A DNA stretch of 64,000 nt, taken from contig OZ038323.1 of assembly GCA_964035795.1 (NCBI GenBank), positions 6,248,217 to 6,312,216 on the forward strand, written 5' to 3'. Both the position numbers and the translations under genes were made by a program. Under the pieces are notes generated by a model. That model was given only the letters and a program-made list of their open reading frames with translations. It had not been told where the DNA came from and searched no databases. This document shows positions 1-14,801 of the stretch, piece by piece (position 1 is the first letter of the stretch; each line of letters starts with the position of its first letter). Source of the stretch: Pterobdella sp. o SKG-2022 (lineage: Eukaryota > Annelida > Clitellata > Hirudinida > Piscicolidae).

Positions 1-967
1 TTATAAGTCAGCAGCTATTACGATTTCTATTATAGGTTCATTATTAATTTTTATATATGAATAAAGTGTTACAAATTTTTTTTAGTCTTCAAATAGTTTT
101 ATTTAACAGCTTTCAAATTAAAAACGGATTCACTTAATTGAATAAGCTTCTATTATAACGTTCAAAACATCATTTCAAATTAAATAAGGCCAACTCAAGA
201 AAATATAAGATACTTCAGCTTTCCAGCGTTCGATATTTGCTAATTTCATAACGATGAAAAACTATCGTACGTCATGATAAAAATTGACATAAGTCTATAA
301 CTTTCAAAGCACCAAACTTTCATCAACCAAGAACAGAGTATTCCGACAAAAACTAAAATCACAAATTCATGTAAACACAGGCTTAAAATTAATGCTTGAA
401 AAATGAATAAGATTGAATAATAAAGAAAAACGAAGAGTATTTAACAAATTAGCAGCTGTTGGAATAAAATTTGTCAAAAAAACATGTCAACAAAACTTAT
501 TAATCCATTGGGTTGAACTTTCGAATAATCATAGCTATATAATACATTCCTTTCTTCCAAGCGTTACACCTCTTCACTGTCTTTGGTTTCAAATTTCATT
601 TTATTTAAAGTTTTGCCGCCTCGAGATTTGCTTCAAATTTATTTAAAAACTAATATAAGTTGTAACAAAAACTCTAAAGATAATTCTTTTTAAAGAACTT
701 TATTTTAATTAGTTTTAGAAGAAAAATGGAACTCAACGAAAATTTGGTATGGTTCTAATAATACAGTTCATTTTAATTTTATAATTATTTATACCTCATT
801 ATTTTAGGAAAATAATGTCAACGGTGGTTCCAATGTAATCGGTCTGTTAAACATTTTCTGTTTTGCCACTAGTTGTTTTTTATAATTTTTTAATTAATAA
901 CTAAATTCAAGAAGTTCTATTTAGATTTTTTATATCATCATTTTGTATATTAAATTCAGTTGCCGAA
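1..967. other. Upstream region of the vasa-like gene
   Basis: This stretch is AT-rich with no credible coding segment. It must hold the 5' flank and possibly untranslated exons of the helicase gene starting at 968. I could not pick out a TATA box or initiator with confidence. Confidence 0.5.
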
Positions 968-4050
<3,083 letters not shown>

Positions 4051-6358
4051 GAGGAATGCGTCTGCAAGCCTTGTGTCTGTGATGATGCTCACTTGAATTT
4101 GCGTACTTTAAGCATTATTTTGAATGTTAGAATCTCGTTTATAGGCATAATTTGACTAATATCTTATGTTTTTATCCATGTCAGTACTAATTGTCTATTT
4201 TAGGCATATATGTAGAATTTGCCGAGTATCTGTACTTTAGTGTTACATTATTTTTGATTTGTTAGGGTAATAGATTCAAATGGATTGTTTCGAAAATCAC
4301 CCTAGTTTTGTAAAAATAAAAATATTTTGAAGTCTAAATTTAACACTAATCGGCCATCAAGATTTTCAAGTGTAGATATATAAAGTTTTCAATTGCTTAT
4401 AATTCCGTATAGAATTATAAATCGAAAGCAATTTTTTAGTGAATATCGAAAATCGCCACAATTTTAATCACCTGAATAAAACTTACCATGGAAAAAATTT
4501 ACTGTAGTGGTATCCTCTAAGACATAAGATAGGTCTCAAGAAAACATCCAAGATTTTAAGCTGTAGTGGTGTGTGGTGAACAAAAAAGTCAAATGTTATA
4601 TAAAAAATGCAGTTAAAATGTCTAAAAATTGAGTGTTTTAAACTCAAAACTAACGCATCTAGTGGTGAAATGAAAAAGATCCTTATTGCTCGTGTTTTGA
4701 ACAATTAATGGATTTTTGTGGAGTGAATTTTTTTGTTGAGTGTCAATAAAAAACTGTTAATAAAATTAAATGACAGAGTAATTTTTAAATGATCTAAAGG
4801 AATATTTACTAAAAAGTTGTTTTAGTTACGGGTAACGTTTTGAAAATAGTAGCAACTTTGCTTGTTCATATAATGTAATAGAAAAAAACACTAAGGCTTA
4901 TTGAGAAACTTAATACACGAAGCTTTTCGTGAGAGTATCTTACATTATCTAGACACTAGGTAATGTAAGATAGTCTTTCGAAAAGCTTCGTGTATTAAGT
5001 TTCTCAATAAACCTTAGTGTTTGTTTCTATTACATTGATTTCTGGCTATTTTACATCAACATTTGGTTGTTTCCCTGTTTAATATGCCAAAGCTTTGAAG
5101 GGGGATGATTGAAACATGTGAAGCTGCATTATAATTCATTGTATTTTCGTATCATTTCAATTTGATTTTATTACATAATGCAAGGTTTTGGGGTTCAAGT
5201 TTCACAGGAAGAACTTTCCAGCCTGTAGTCAACTATGCTAGACATTCAATAATCCGGATATGGAAAATTCATTGATAACCCAACCAATTTAACGGAGAAC
5301 TTCCTTTTTTTCAATCCATAACTAATATTTTTGAAATTTTTTTATTAATTAATGTTGAAAATCGACATTTTGATAAATAACAAGAGAAGTTCCAAGGTAC
5401 GAAGCACTGCTTTAAGATTAGCCAATCAGCTATGCACCAATCATATGCTTTGTTAGGATTTTGTTAAAATTTATTATTTATTATTAGAATTAAAATTATG
5501 CACAATGAATATTCTTTTATGTAAAATCTATTCAAAATCGCAAATGTGGTTTTTCAACGCTGATAAACCAATCCAAATGTATGCAAATCAATTTTCATAT
5601 ATCATAATGTTTAAATATTCATCGATTGTACAAAAAGCTTTGTTAGTTGATAAATGTTAGTGTTTTTTCATAAAACTTCTAAAAATCATTATTTCAGTAC
5701 TTTTCTCAATTTTTTTTTGAAATTCTATGATTGGTTCAAGAACTATAGGGCTAGCCGTTCAATACTCTTGCGTAATCGCAAAGTGCCTGTAACTTACATC
5801 AATATGAACTGGTTTTCCATGAAAAATATATAGGAAAGTAAATAATCAAACTAAATATATATAAAATGTAGACATAAAAGTGAATAATAATTGATTATGA
5901 TCATCATTGTCTTCACAACAAAAAATATTTGATGTAAATTTCCCGCTTTTCAAACACTGTTTTTGTTGCAGGCATCAATCATCTGCCAGCTCTTTGTTTC
6001 TGTTCATTGGAAACACCATATTTTAAAATTTTCAATTTTTTACCATTAGCTTTCTTTGTTGTTCTCAATAAAGTATTTATTCATGAGTTGAATTTAAACT
6101 TTTTTTTTGTAAGTATAGTTAAAATTATATAATCCCAAAATATTTATTTGCGAATGTACGAAGCTTTCAATGCCCAGTTCCCAGAAGGTCAAGCGCAATA
6201 CACAAACTCAAAAACTTCTTACATGGTCAAAGAAGCCCCCAAAAATTTAAATCTCATTCATTCAAACACGAAAAAAATTAAAGTTTAGGAGATACTAAAT
6301 GTTAGAAGATGCACAGAGAATATTTGATTATTTGTTGTAAAAAGGTAAATTGTTATCC
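4051..6358. other. Intergenic region between vasa and the lectin gene
   Basis: This holds the vasa 3' flank (AATAAA at about 4315) and the 3' flank of the convergent lectin gene. Its only clear internal structure is the palindrome at 4872-5036. A weak TACGAAGCTTTC match near 6160 resembles the same palindromic family. I see no other gene. Confidence 0.5.
4872..5036. repeat. Foldback palindrome, copy A
   Basis: Inverted repeat of about 165 bp with a short central spacer. Arms run from AATGTAATAGAAA at the left to the complementary TTTCTATTACATT at the right. Each arm contains ACACTAAGG, a TTGAGAAACTTAATA block and the shared core CACGAAGCTTTTCG, followed by TTACATTATC near the centre. It has no coding capacity. 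It is probably a foldback or MITE-like element. Confidence 0.85.
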
Positions 6359-8239
6359 TTAATGTATATAGACTTCCACTTGGCAGAGTGTTGCCAAATG
6401 TTGGGTGCTCCCTTGTATCACAACTGTTCTGAAGAGCCACAAAAAAAATTACTCAAAGAAAATTGAGTTTAAAATTGATGATTTTAAAAAAATAAGATAA
6501 TTCATATTTCTCAACATTTAGTAACCTTGCCAGTGGGAGGTTTCTATTGCATGTGACCTGAACCCAGAAGTTTGCTGGAGGAACATCCACAATCGTTCCA
6601 CACAGTACAAAGTTGTCTCTTATACTCCATGTCATATAATGGGACACTTGAAATTCCGCATGATATGTTGTTATATCTGTATTCTTGCATTAGCATCGTA
6701 TTTGAAAGTTATAAATTATTATAAATTTTTAGAAAATAATATCTTAAGAAAAATTATTGAAATCCTAGTTGTTTAGTTTTATCAACAAGACATATTATTA
6801 TGACGTAGAATAGTCTAAATCGAATTGTAAGGTCAACAAACACAAAGTATTTATTTAAAAATAGGCACGAAGCTTTTTGTAAGTCTAGCTTATCAAGTTT
6901 CATCATTTGATAATGTAAGCTAGGCTTACGAAAAGCTTCGTGCCTGTTTTCGAATAAATACTTTGTGTTTATTGACCTCACTAAAGACTTATTATCTCTC
7001 CTGGTTTGTGAACCACCTGAAACTTCTCGGTCTTCCATTGTCCCTACAATCGTCTACATTTCCATTAATACATGCACCATAGGGTAGCTGTTAGACTTCA
7101 ATTATTTCATTCAGAATTCTACGCCTCATTTTTCTTTTCCTTCAAGGGTTCCAATTCAAAGCTTGAAAATGTTGTCTTCACATAAGAAAGATGTTTGATC
7201 TATCTTTTAAGTTTTTCAAAACATCATTTCATTTGAGAAGCTTTCCGTCAGTTTGACATGGCTCGACTGACTCTTCGTTTCCATTGGCTGCGGTCTAAAA
7301 CTGTACCCCAGGTACTTTCATCTTCGATCTTTATTTTCAGTCCTTCGAGATCTTTTTTGACGAAAAAGTACCAAGTTTTTCTTGGTGCACCTCTAGGTCT
7401 TCTGACAACTCTGGTAGCTTCTGCCAGGCTTTTTTAACCGGCGTGTCAGCTTTTTGTCTAAGCATGTGACCCACAAAGTTTAGTCAAAACATCGTATGTT
7501 TTCAATTCCACTTCTCACTTTTGGTATTGACTTTACTGGCATTTTACTGCATAGATCAACTTTGATGATGGCATGAGAGCACCAGATTTTGAACATTTTT
7601 TGCTAGATTTTGAGGATTCATCATTAATAGGTTTAATTAGCTATGAAGCTTATTTGCTTTTTTCATTTGAACTTATTTTTTCTTAGTTTAAACGGAAATG
7701 TTTAAAAATTTTAGCTACGATGTTGAATTTTTTATTGTTTCTCAGAATGACCAAAACTTCCCTCGCTTTTTGAATTTGAGTTTTGTCGTCTATTTGCACG
7801 CTAAAACCTTTTGGTAAGTTTTGAAAGTTTTCACGGCGTTAATTGGTGCCAGAGTAATGTGGAGAGAATGTTGACTCACAATGATCATGTATGAAAAAGT
7901 AGCATTGCAAATATTATGTAGAAGAAAGGAACATTGAGAGATTTTTCAACAACATGAAACTATGTTAAAATTTATTCAGAATTGTAAGATTAGCATTAAA
8001 AACTCTCAAGCTTTGAAATCACTTACCAAACCCATTGGGCCGCGTAAGAAACCTAATCATGGCCACAGAAGTGAGACTTCTCAAATCAACTAAGACCCAA
8101 TTAATGGCAAAATCGTTTGTATGGCTATATTTAAAATTTGGATCACGAGGTTCAATTATTCCATCAGTAGCGTAGTGTCCAAAAAGGGAGTTATAACAAG
8201 TGGACAAACATGCCTGGCTCCCGGGAGCTATGTTAACGT
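6359..8239 (-). CDS. Fucolectin-like (F5/8 type C) domain protein, 5' end missing
   Basis: Carbohydrate-binding domain of the fucolectin/tachylectin-4 type, usually in secreted proteins. Three exons on the minus strand: 8239-8027, 6646-6526 and 6428-6359. The first reads VNIAPGSQACLSTCYNSLFG then HYATDGII, SHTNDFAINWVLVDL and VAMIRFLT, matching the N-terminal half of the fold (NIAxGK..., WWxVDL). The second has VLCGTIVDVPPANFWVQVTC, the family's Cys-Gly-x-Ile and VxC strands. The last ends LATLCQVEVYIH before the stop, equivalent to the family's LTLCEVEVY ending. The domain begins at a phase-1 intron, as is usual for extracellular modules, so a signal-peptide exon should lie beyond 8240. I could not identify it. 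A palindromic element (6831-6977) and a LINE remnant (about 7251-7480) sit in the first intron. Confidence 0.75.
6831..6977. repeat. Foldback palindrome, copy B
   Basis: Inverted repeat of about 147 bp inside an intron of the lectin gene. Both arms carry AAACACAAAGTATTTATT and the core CACGAAGCTT, with TTATCAAGT/TTGATAATG near the centre. The outer-arm sequence differs from copies A and C although the core is the same. Confidence 0.85.
7251..7480 (-). mobile_element. LINE C-terminal remnant
   Basis: Read on the minus strand across frame breaks, the stretch resembles the C-terminal end of endonuclease-reverse-transcriptase LINEs: GAPRKTWYFFVKKDLEGLKI, then WGTVLDRSQWKRRVSRA. The family's usual form is RPKKTWxxxVxxDL...DRxxWR. 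It is decayed and short, lies in a lectin intron, and was probably RTE-like. Confidence 0.6.
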
Positions 8240-9469
8240 CTGTAATTAAGAGGTATAAAGTTGAGCTTTATGGGAATAATAATTTAAGATTTCAAATATT
8301 ACTGAAAAGTACAATTTCAAAACGCTTTATGAAATTTTAAAGACGTTTGATAAAAACTTAAAAATGACACTTATAATCTAACTTGGTTGATGATTCGGTA
8401 TGACAGAGGAATAATTTATCATTGATTAAAGAAATACAAATTAAATAAAAATGAAGTAAAAAATGATGAGAATTCAGTGATGGAACACTCTAGACGTTCA
8501 GCAACAAAAACTCTGACGGAAATTTTGAAAATTGTAGTATATAACCCTAACGTTTTCAACAGTAACGGTGGCTGTTTCTTAAAAACTACCAAAAACCCCG
8601 AGACTAGACGATAGAACTATCTTTTCGTTGGGACGAAAACAAAAATTTTGTAAACAGCAGAAATGCAACTGAGAAAAATTGGAAAAAAACTTTATAGCAG
8701 CACTAATGAAAAACTCATCATATGTATAAATATTTGGAGAATTTTATCATTTGTTTCTATTTGATAGCAAATAATTTGTTTGTGTTATGACTGTTTGTCA
8801 AATTTTGAAAATTATACAAAATGGAAGTACAGAAAATAAAATTAAACAAACTGAACCTAAACAAAAAAATAAGAAAACAGTTATAAAAAAAATTATATTT
8901 CTTAACTCTATTGCCAATACACCTAACTTTGGTTTTGCGTTATAAAAGTTGCAATGCGACTTTCTTGAATATCCATCGTGAAAAAATTATAGAGTTTATG
9001 ATAAAATAGACATTTGATGTGAAAATATGTTAAAAACTTGGAAATAATTTCAGACATTAACAATTGATATAGCAAGGAAACAGATGGGAATGAAGATTAA
9101 AATAAGTTTCAAGACAAAAAAAACTTGGGAAAGCAATTCATGATTGGCAGATAATACATAAGAAATAACAATATAAAAAACCCAAGTGTGTTAGCACTAG
9201 TATGTGCATAACTCATGAGTATGTGTTAATGCATCAAATTGAATGCAGTTTCCAAAAGTTGAATTTTCAAAAACTTTTAAATCAGGGTCGAAATTAATAG
9301 ACACAATTTTTCAATGAAATATCTGTGAAAAAGAAATTCCAAAAAATTTATGTACAAATAAGTATATACATGAAGTCTGCACGATGACAGCAACTCGTAT
9401 TCAATAATAAATTATACACCCTTTGAACAAAAACGTATTTGAAAAAAACTATGCACCAATGGGAACCAA
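8240..9469. other. Non-coding stretch upstream of the lectin exons
   Basis: AT-rich and with no recognised exon, although the missing 5' exon(s) of the lectin gene should lie here. A minus-strand ATG with a short hydrophobic run near 8720 hits a stop and gives no phase-1 donor, so I do not claim it. The 3' flank of the CLC-7-like gene also lies here. Confidence 0.4.
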
Positions 9470-11526
9470 TCAAAACTGGTGGGTAGTCATTGGTAGTTGA
9501 TACAACACAGGCTTGCTGCAGCAGTTGGCCTTGTGGCAGTGGTACCTGGCTAGGTCCTTACGGGTCACCATACCTATCAGCTGTGGTGAGATGAGTGTGT
9601 GGTGACGAGGGTGATGAAGGAGAGTGGGTGGAGATGTATGTAGCGGAGTTGGTGAATGATGAAATGGGTGTGTACATTAGATTGTGGGATGGGAAGAACT
9701 ATGGTAACAAAAGGGGTGAATTGTAAGTGAGTAGAAGTCGTGAGGGTGGGTATGGTGGTTAAGGTCAGTGAAATAGATGTATGATAAAAATGATTATGTT
9801 GGTGGAATAATGTGTGGTGAGATTGGTGTGGTTGTGAAATGAGATTCTTAATAAAAATTCCATTGACAGAAAAACGTAGTAAAGAAAGAAAATAGATAAA
9901 ACCCTCACCACATTCATTCCTACTCTTTCATAAAGCCACACAACCATCCGATAATCTATATGAACAGTTAAAACACGTGGGCTCACCAAGTTGTACTTGT
10001 TGACGACCATGAGGTGAGACAGACCGAGACCTCTGAAGAGCTTGAAGATGCGGTGTAAGCTGGTGTTCTGTATTGGCAGTGTGGTACTCCGTATTAGGAA
10101 TATAGCCATTGTCATCATGATTATCTACGTCATCATTCTCATCTGCGCTACTGGACATGCGGCCGTTTTGGTTTCGCTAGACCTTTCTGCTGCTTTTGAC
10201 ACTCTCGATCACAATATCTTAATTGATATTTTGAATAGACACTTCAATATTTCTGATCTCGCTCTTTCTTGGTTTCGCTCTTACCTTTCTCAACGTTCTC
10301 AGTTCGTTAAAATGGACAATTTCTCTTCTTCTCTTACATCACTCAACTCAGGCATGCCGCAGGGCTCCGTTCTGGGACCAATCCTCTTCTCTCTTTATAC
10401 ATCACCCATGTGTAGCATTATTGTACAGCACGACTTTTCACCAGTTCGCTGATGACATCACTCTTTTCACCGGAGTCTCTCACCCAGGTCCTAGCCCCAC
10501 TCTCCTTAAATTATCCAGTTGTCTTTCCGCTCTAAACTCCTGGTTTTCCCAAAGCCAACTGAAACTAAACCCTACTAAGAGTGAGGTGATGTTTGTCGGC
10601 AGCTCTCGTCTTCTAGCAAAATACAATCTCCCTTCTGTGGTAACTCTCGACGGCACCACACTTCCTATATCTTCCAAGCTCAAAATCTTAGATGTCACCT
10701 TAGATTCAAATTTTAACTTTGCTCACTTTATTTCTCAAATAATCCAATCTTCCAATTTCCATATCTATGCCATAAAACAAGTACGCAAATTCTTACCTCT
10801 TTCCACTACTAATGCCCTCTTTATCTCACTAGTTCTTTCCAGATTGGACTACTGTAATTCTCTCCTTTGCGGGCAGCCAAACTATCTTTTATGCAAACTT
10901 CAAGCCCTCCAAAACCACGCGGTCAAGACGGTTCTTCAAGTTGATTATTTCAGCTCTTCCAGCAACTATCTTGATCGTTTGCACTGGCTACCTGTCTCCC
11001 AAAGATGCAAGTTTAAATTACTTTGGTTCATTGCATGCACTCTCAAGCTTGAACAACCTGCTTATCTTTTTGATCTTTTGTCAACCAGACACACACGTCA
11101 ACCACTTAGATCCTTGCACTCTGGTCTCCAGCTTCATCAACCTGTTTCTTTAGGCTTGTTTACTAGTCGCTCTTTTTCTCACCAGGCTCTACGTCTGTGG
11201 AATTCACTTCCTTCTAACTTGCGCTCATCGCCTTCTCTCATGAACTTTCGCAAACTTTTGAAAACTCACTTATACCATAAACATCCCCAGTCATAACCTC
11301 TTACAAACCTTGAGCGCCTCTGAAGCAATCTTGAATTGATAACTGAGCGCTATAAAAATCTTAATAATAATAATAATCATTCTCATCATCATCATCATCA
11401 TCATCATTATCAACATCATCATCATTATCAACAACATCATCATAATCATTATCAACATCATCCTCCTTTTCTTTAGATAAATAAATAATAATCATACTCA
11501 TCATCATCATCATCATCATCATCATT

Positions 11527-11567
<41 letters not shown>

Positions 11568-11904
11568 TATCAACAACATCATCATCATCATTATCAACAT
11601 CATCCTCCTTTTCTTTAGAGTCTTCGCAGCAGAGGGAGAGAAGTGTTTGAAAAATAAAATAAAATAAATTCGTGAAGCTGAGTTTTTACATCAATATGCC
11701 TTATTTAAATAAAGGCTGACTGATTATAACAACTATCAAATAGTAGGATTGAAAAAGGAAATAGATACGTCATAAACGATGTAGGGAGCAGGGTTCATGA
11801 CACTTCTGAGGTCAATAAATGAAGTCATGTCGTCTTCCGTCAAATCAACGTTCTATAAAGTTGGTATACTAATGAAAAAAATGATAAAAATATAGTTATT
11901 ATTG

Positions 11905-11951
<47 letters not shown>

Positions 11952-12477
11952 ATGAGGGTGATGATTGGTAGTTATATTTGATAACAGTATTGCTAATAGA
12001 AGTCTAAATGAATTAGTTAAAAGTATGAACAAATAAATAAATAGTTGGATGAAGAGTGCAAACTACACATACATGGACGCTGGGATAACGGGGATAGACC
12101 TCTCTGAAGTGAGACAACTTGAGGGATTCTTGTACGTCGTCGTGTCTTATGAAGTGCTGTGATGATGAGAAGGAAGTGATTATGGTAAAAGTTGTGTTGT
12201 TCATTGGATGAGACAATTATGAACATTAATAATTAATAATATTGACAAAAAGCATATGAATATTAATCATCATCATAATTCTGCCTTCAACTCATTCGAG
12301 CATGTTTTGATGATAATGGAAGCAAAATTATAAAGATAACAAACAACAGCACAATCACACAAGGAACCTTCTTTTTGAGCAGTACTATTAGTTGAGACCT
12401 TGTGATCAGACCTGTCACTAAGCCGAATGAGTCACAATCTATGTTGCCCAAAGGTGACTGTGTGTGTTTGTGTGTGT

Positions 12478-12545
<68 letters not shown>

Positions 12546-14723
12546 ATGTGTTTACAATTATCAATTATCCCACAACCAAAGAAACTTAAAAAACCAATAA
12601 ACCCCATCACAATGCATTATAAAACCAGCTACAAACACTCACCTTAACACATCAACTAATCCTCCCACAAACACTTTTCATTCAACCACCTCGCCTCGAC
12701 ATTACCCATTCCATCACACTACCAACCCACCATCACCCTCACCATCACCTTACCACACTTCCTCCTATCTCCATCTCACCACACACCAAAATCCATCTGA
12801 CCCACCAAACTACCCACCCCTCTGACCAGCTTTACCTCCCGACCCCCCTATTATCTCTACCCTTTCTCCACACCACCCACCTCGACTCGGGTCCTGGGCA
12901 CAGCCTGATCGTTGATGACGACAGGGAAAGCGTTGTGGTTCTCATGGGACAACACGTGCACTATGTTCGACACACTCTCCACCTGCCCTACCACCACCAC
13001 CGGGTGACTCATCACCTCTCTGACGTCATCATGATTTGTTGTCGACATTTGTTAATATGTGTGTTTGGATGCAAAAGTGTGGAAGTTTGGTAGGTTTCAG
13101 CTTGGGTGTTTAAAATTGAAGTTGAGTAATGCAATGGAATAACAATAAGTGAATAAACTAAAACAACATCATTTTATGACAATAAAAAAAAAGAAATAGC
13201 AAAAAAACAATAATGAACAAAACAACAACAACAACAACAAGCAAATGCCTCATAGCTGCACCTAGCGATGAGACTGGAAGTCATAGGAGGAGGTTCAGTG
13301 TGGAGGAAGGGGATGCCTTGCAGGTGGATGTGACTGTCATAGATGCCCTGTGGTGCAAGATGGGTATGCAAAACTTGGTGTGAATATGGCGTAACATTTA
13401 TAATGGTGGTGTGGTATGAGATTAAAAAGTCAGTGTGGGTTTTGAAATGGTAATGGTTGTACATTCATGAGCGTGAATGTGTTTAGTGGAGGTATGTAGG
13501 AATATGATTGGGAGTTAAAACTGGTGTCAGTGATATGGTGGTAATAGAGTTTCATGCGGTTTGCTGGTGATGGTTTCATAAGATTTAGTGGTTAGAAAAA
13601 CACCTGATTGAAAATATCTGCGGTCCATTTGGCAATATTGAGTACAATCATGAGAGGAAGGCCATAACTGATGTTGCCTGCAGGATTAAGTGTTTGTTGT
13701 GGGAGGGTGAGGTATAAAAGTTACTGACACCTTGAAAAAAAAAGAATATGAAAATTAACAATAATTACTGAGATAAAGTGATGTTGTATGGTGAGGTAGG
13801 CTGGTGCAGTGGTGAGATGGAGTGACGGCGCAGTGGTGAGATAAAGTGTTGAGGGAGTGGTGAAAAAATAATGAAGTAGTTTACACCTGTGGCTTCTAGA
13901 AGGATGACTGTGAGAGACAAGGTCATCCTGACTGTCCCCCCTTGGTTGGGTGTGTAAAATAACATAACAAAATAAGAAAAAATAGAATAATGAAATTGAA
14001 TAAAAAATAATGTATTGAAGCAACCTAACTGAGCAGCCGCCCCCAGCAGTGCAAACTTACCAGGCTGCACCCAATCAGAAGGATAAGGGAAGACTACCTT
14101 GAAAAGGAGGCCAAACAGCTGGAAGGAAGAGATTGTGTATTGTTTAATGAAGCAAATTATCAGTCTTGGATATATAATGCGAAAAAATAAAAAATCAGTT
14201 TTTTATTCAGAAACAATATAAAAATTTTTAGGAAAAAATCTTACAATAAATAAATTTTTTTAGGTGAAATGATTTTACTGTCATATTCATATAATTTTAA
14301 TGAGAGATTGAGAAATGATAATCATGACCAAAAAACTTGAATAAACAGCAAAAAGTTCAGTACCTACCCTGCCCCATGAGGCCCCGATAACGAGACAGGG
14401 GATAAAGAGCCCACTAGAGACAGCCATGCCATACGTCCATGAGGCCAGCAAGAAATAGAAGAGGCCAAAGAGGCATAATGTGTACCAGGTGTATGTTTCT
14501 ATGGCAGTTTGTATGGTTTAAAGATTATTTTAAAAAAATACAAAATAATTCCCTAAATAAAGAATAAAAAAACAATCGGGATTGCGCAAATGATTGGTTT
14601 TACAGGCGCTTCTATATGTAAAGCAACAAATACGCCAAAATAAAAATTCAAAACATAAAAAAAATAGCATAGTTTATTAGAAAAAAACCAAAAGGTCATA
14701 GAGTAGTCATGAACACTAAGAAA

Positions 14724-14801
<78 letters not shown>

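Noticed and set aside
6754..7038. 94-residue minus-strand ORF
   Set aside because: It lies across the palindrome at 6831-6977 and has no domain or splice context.
9928..10158. Minus-strand ORF with acidic N terminus overlapping a CLC-7 exon
   Set aside because: The other minus frame carries [17 protein letters not shown] of CBS2 with matching splice sites.
11361..11603. Methionine- and aspartate-rich ORF
   Set aside because: It is a trinucleotide microsatellite next to the LINE tail, not a gene.
12287..12647. Poly-His-Thr and poly-Cys-Val open frames
   Set aside because: They come from the (TG)n/(CA)n array in a CLC-7 intron; only the exon 12457-12368 is coding there.
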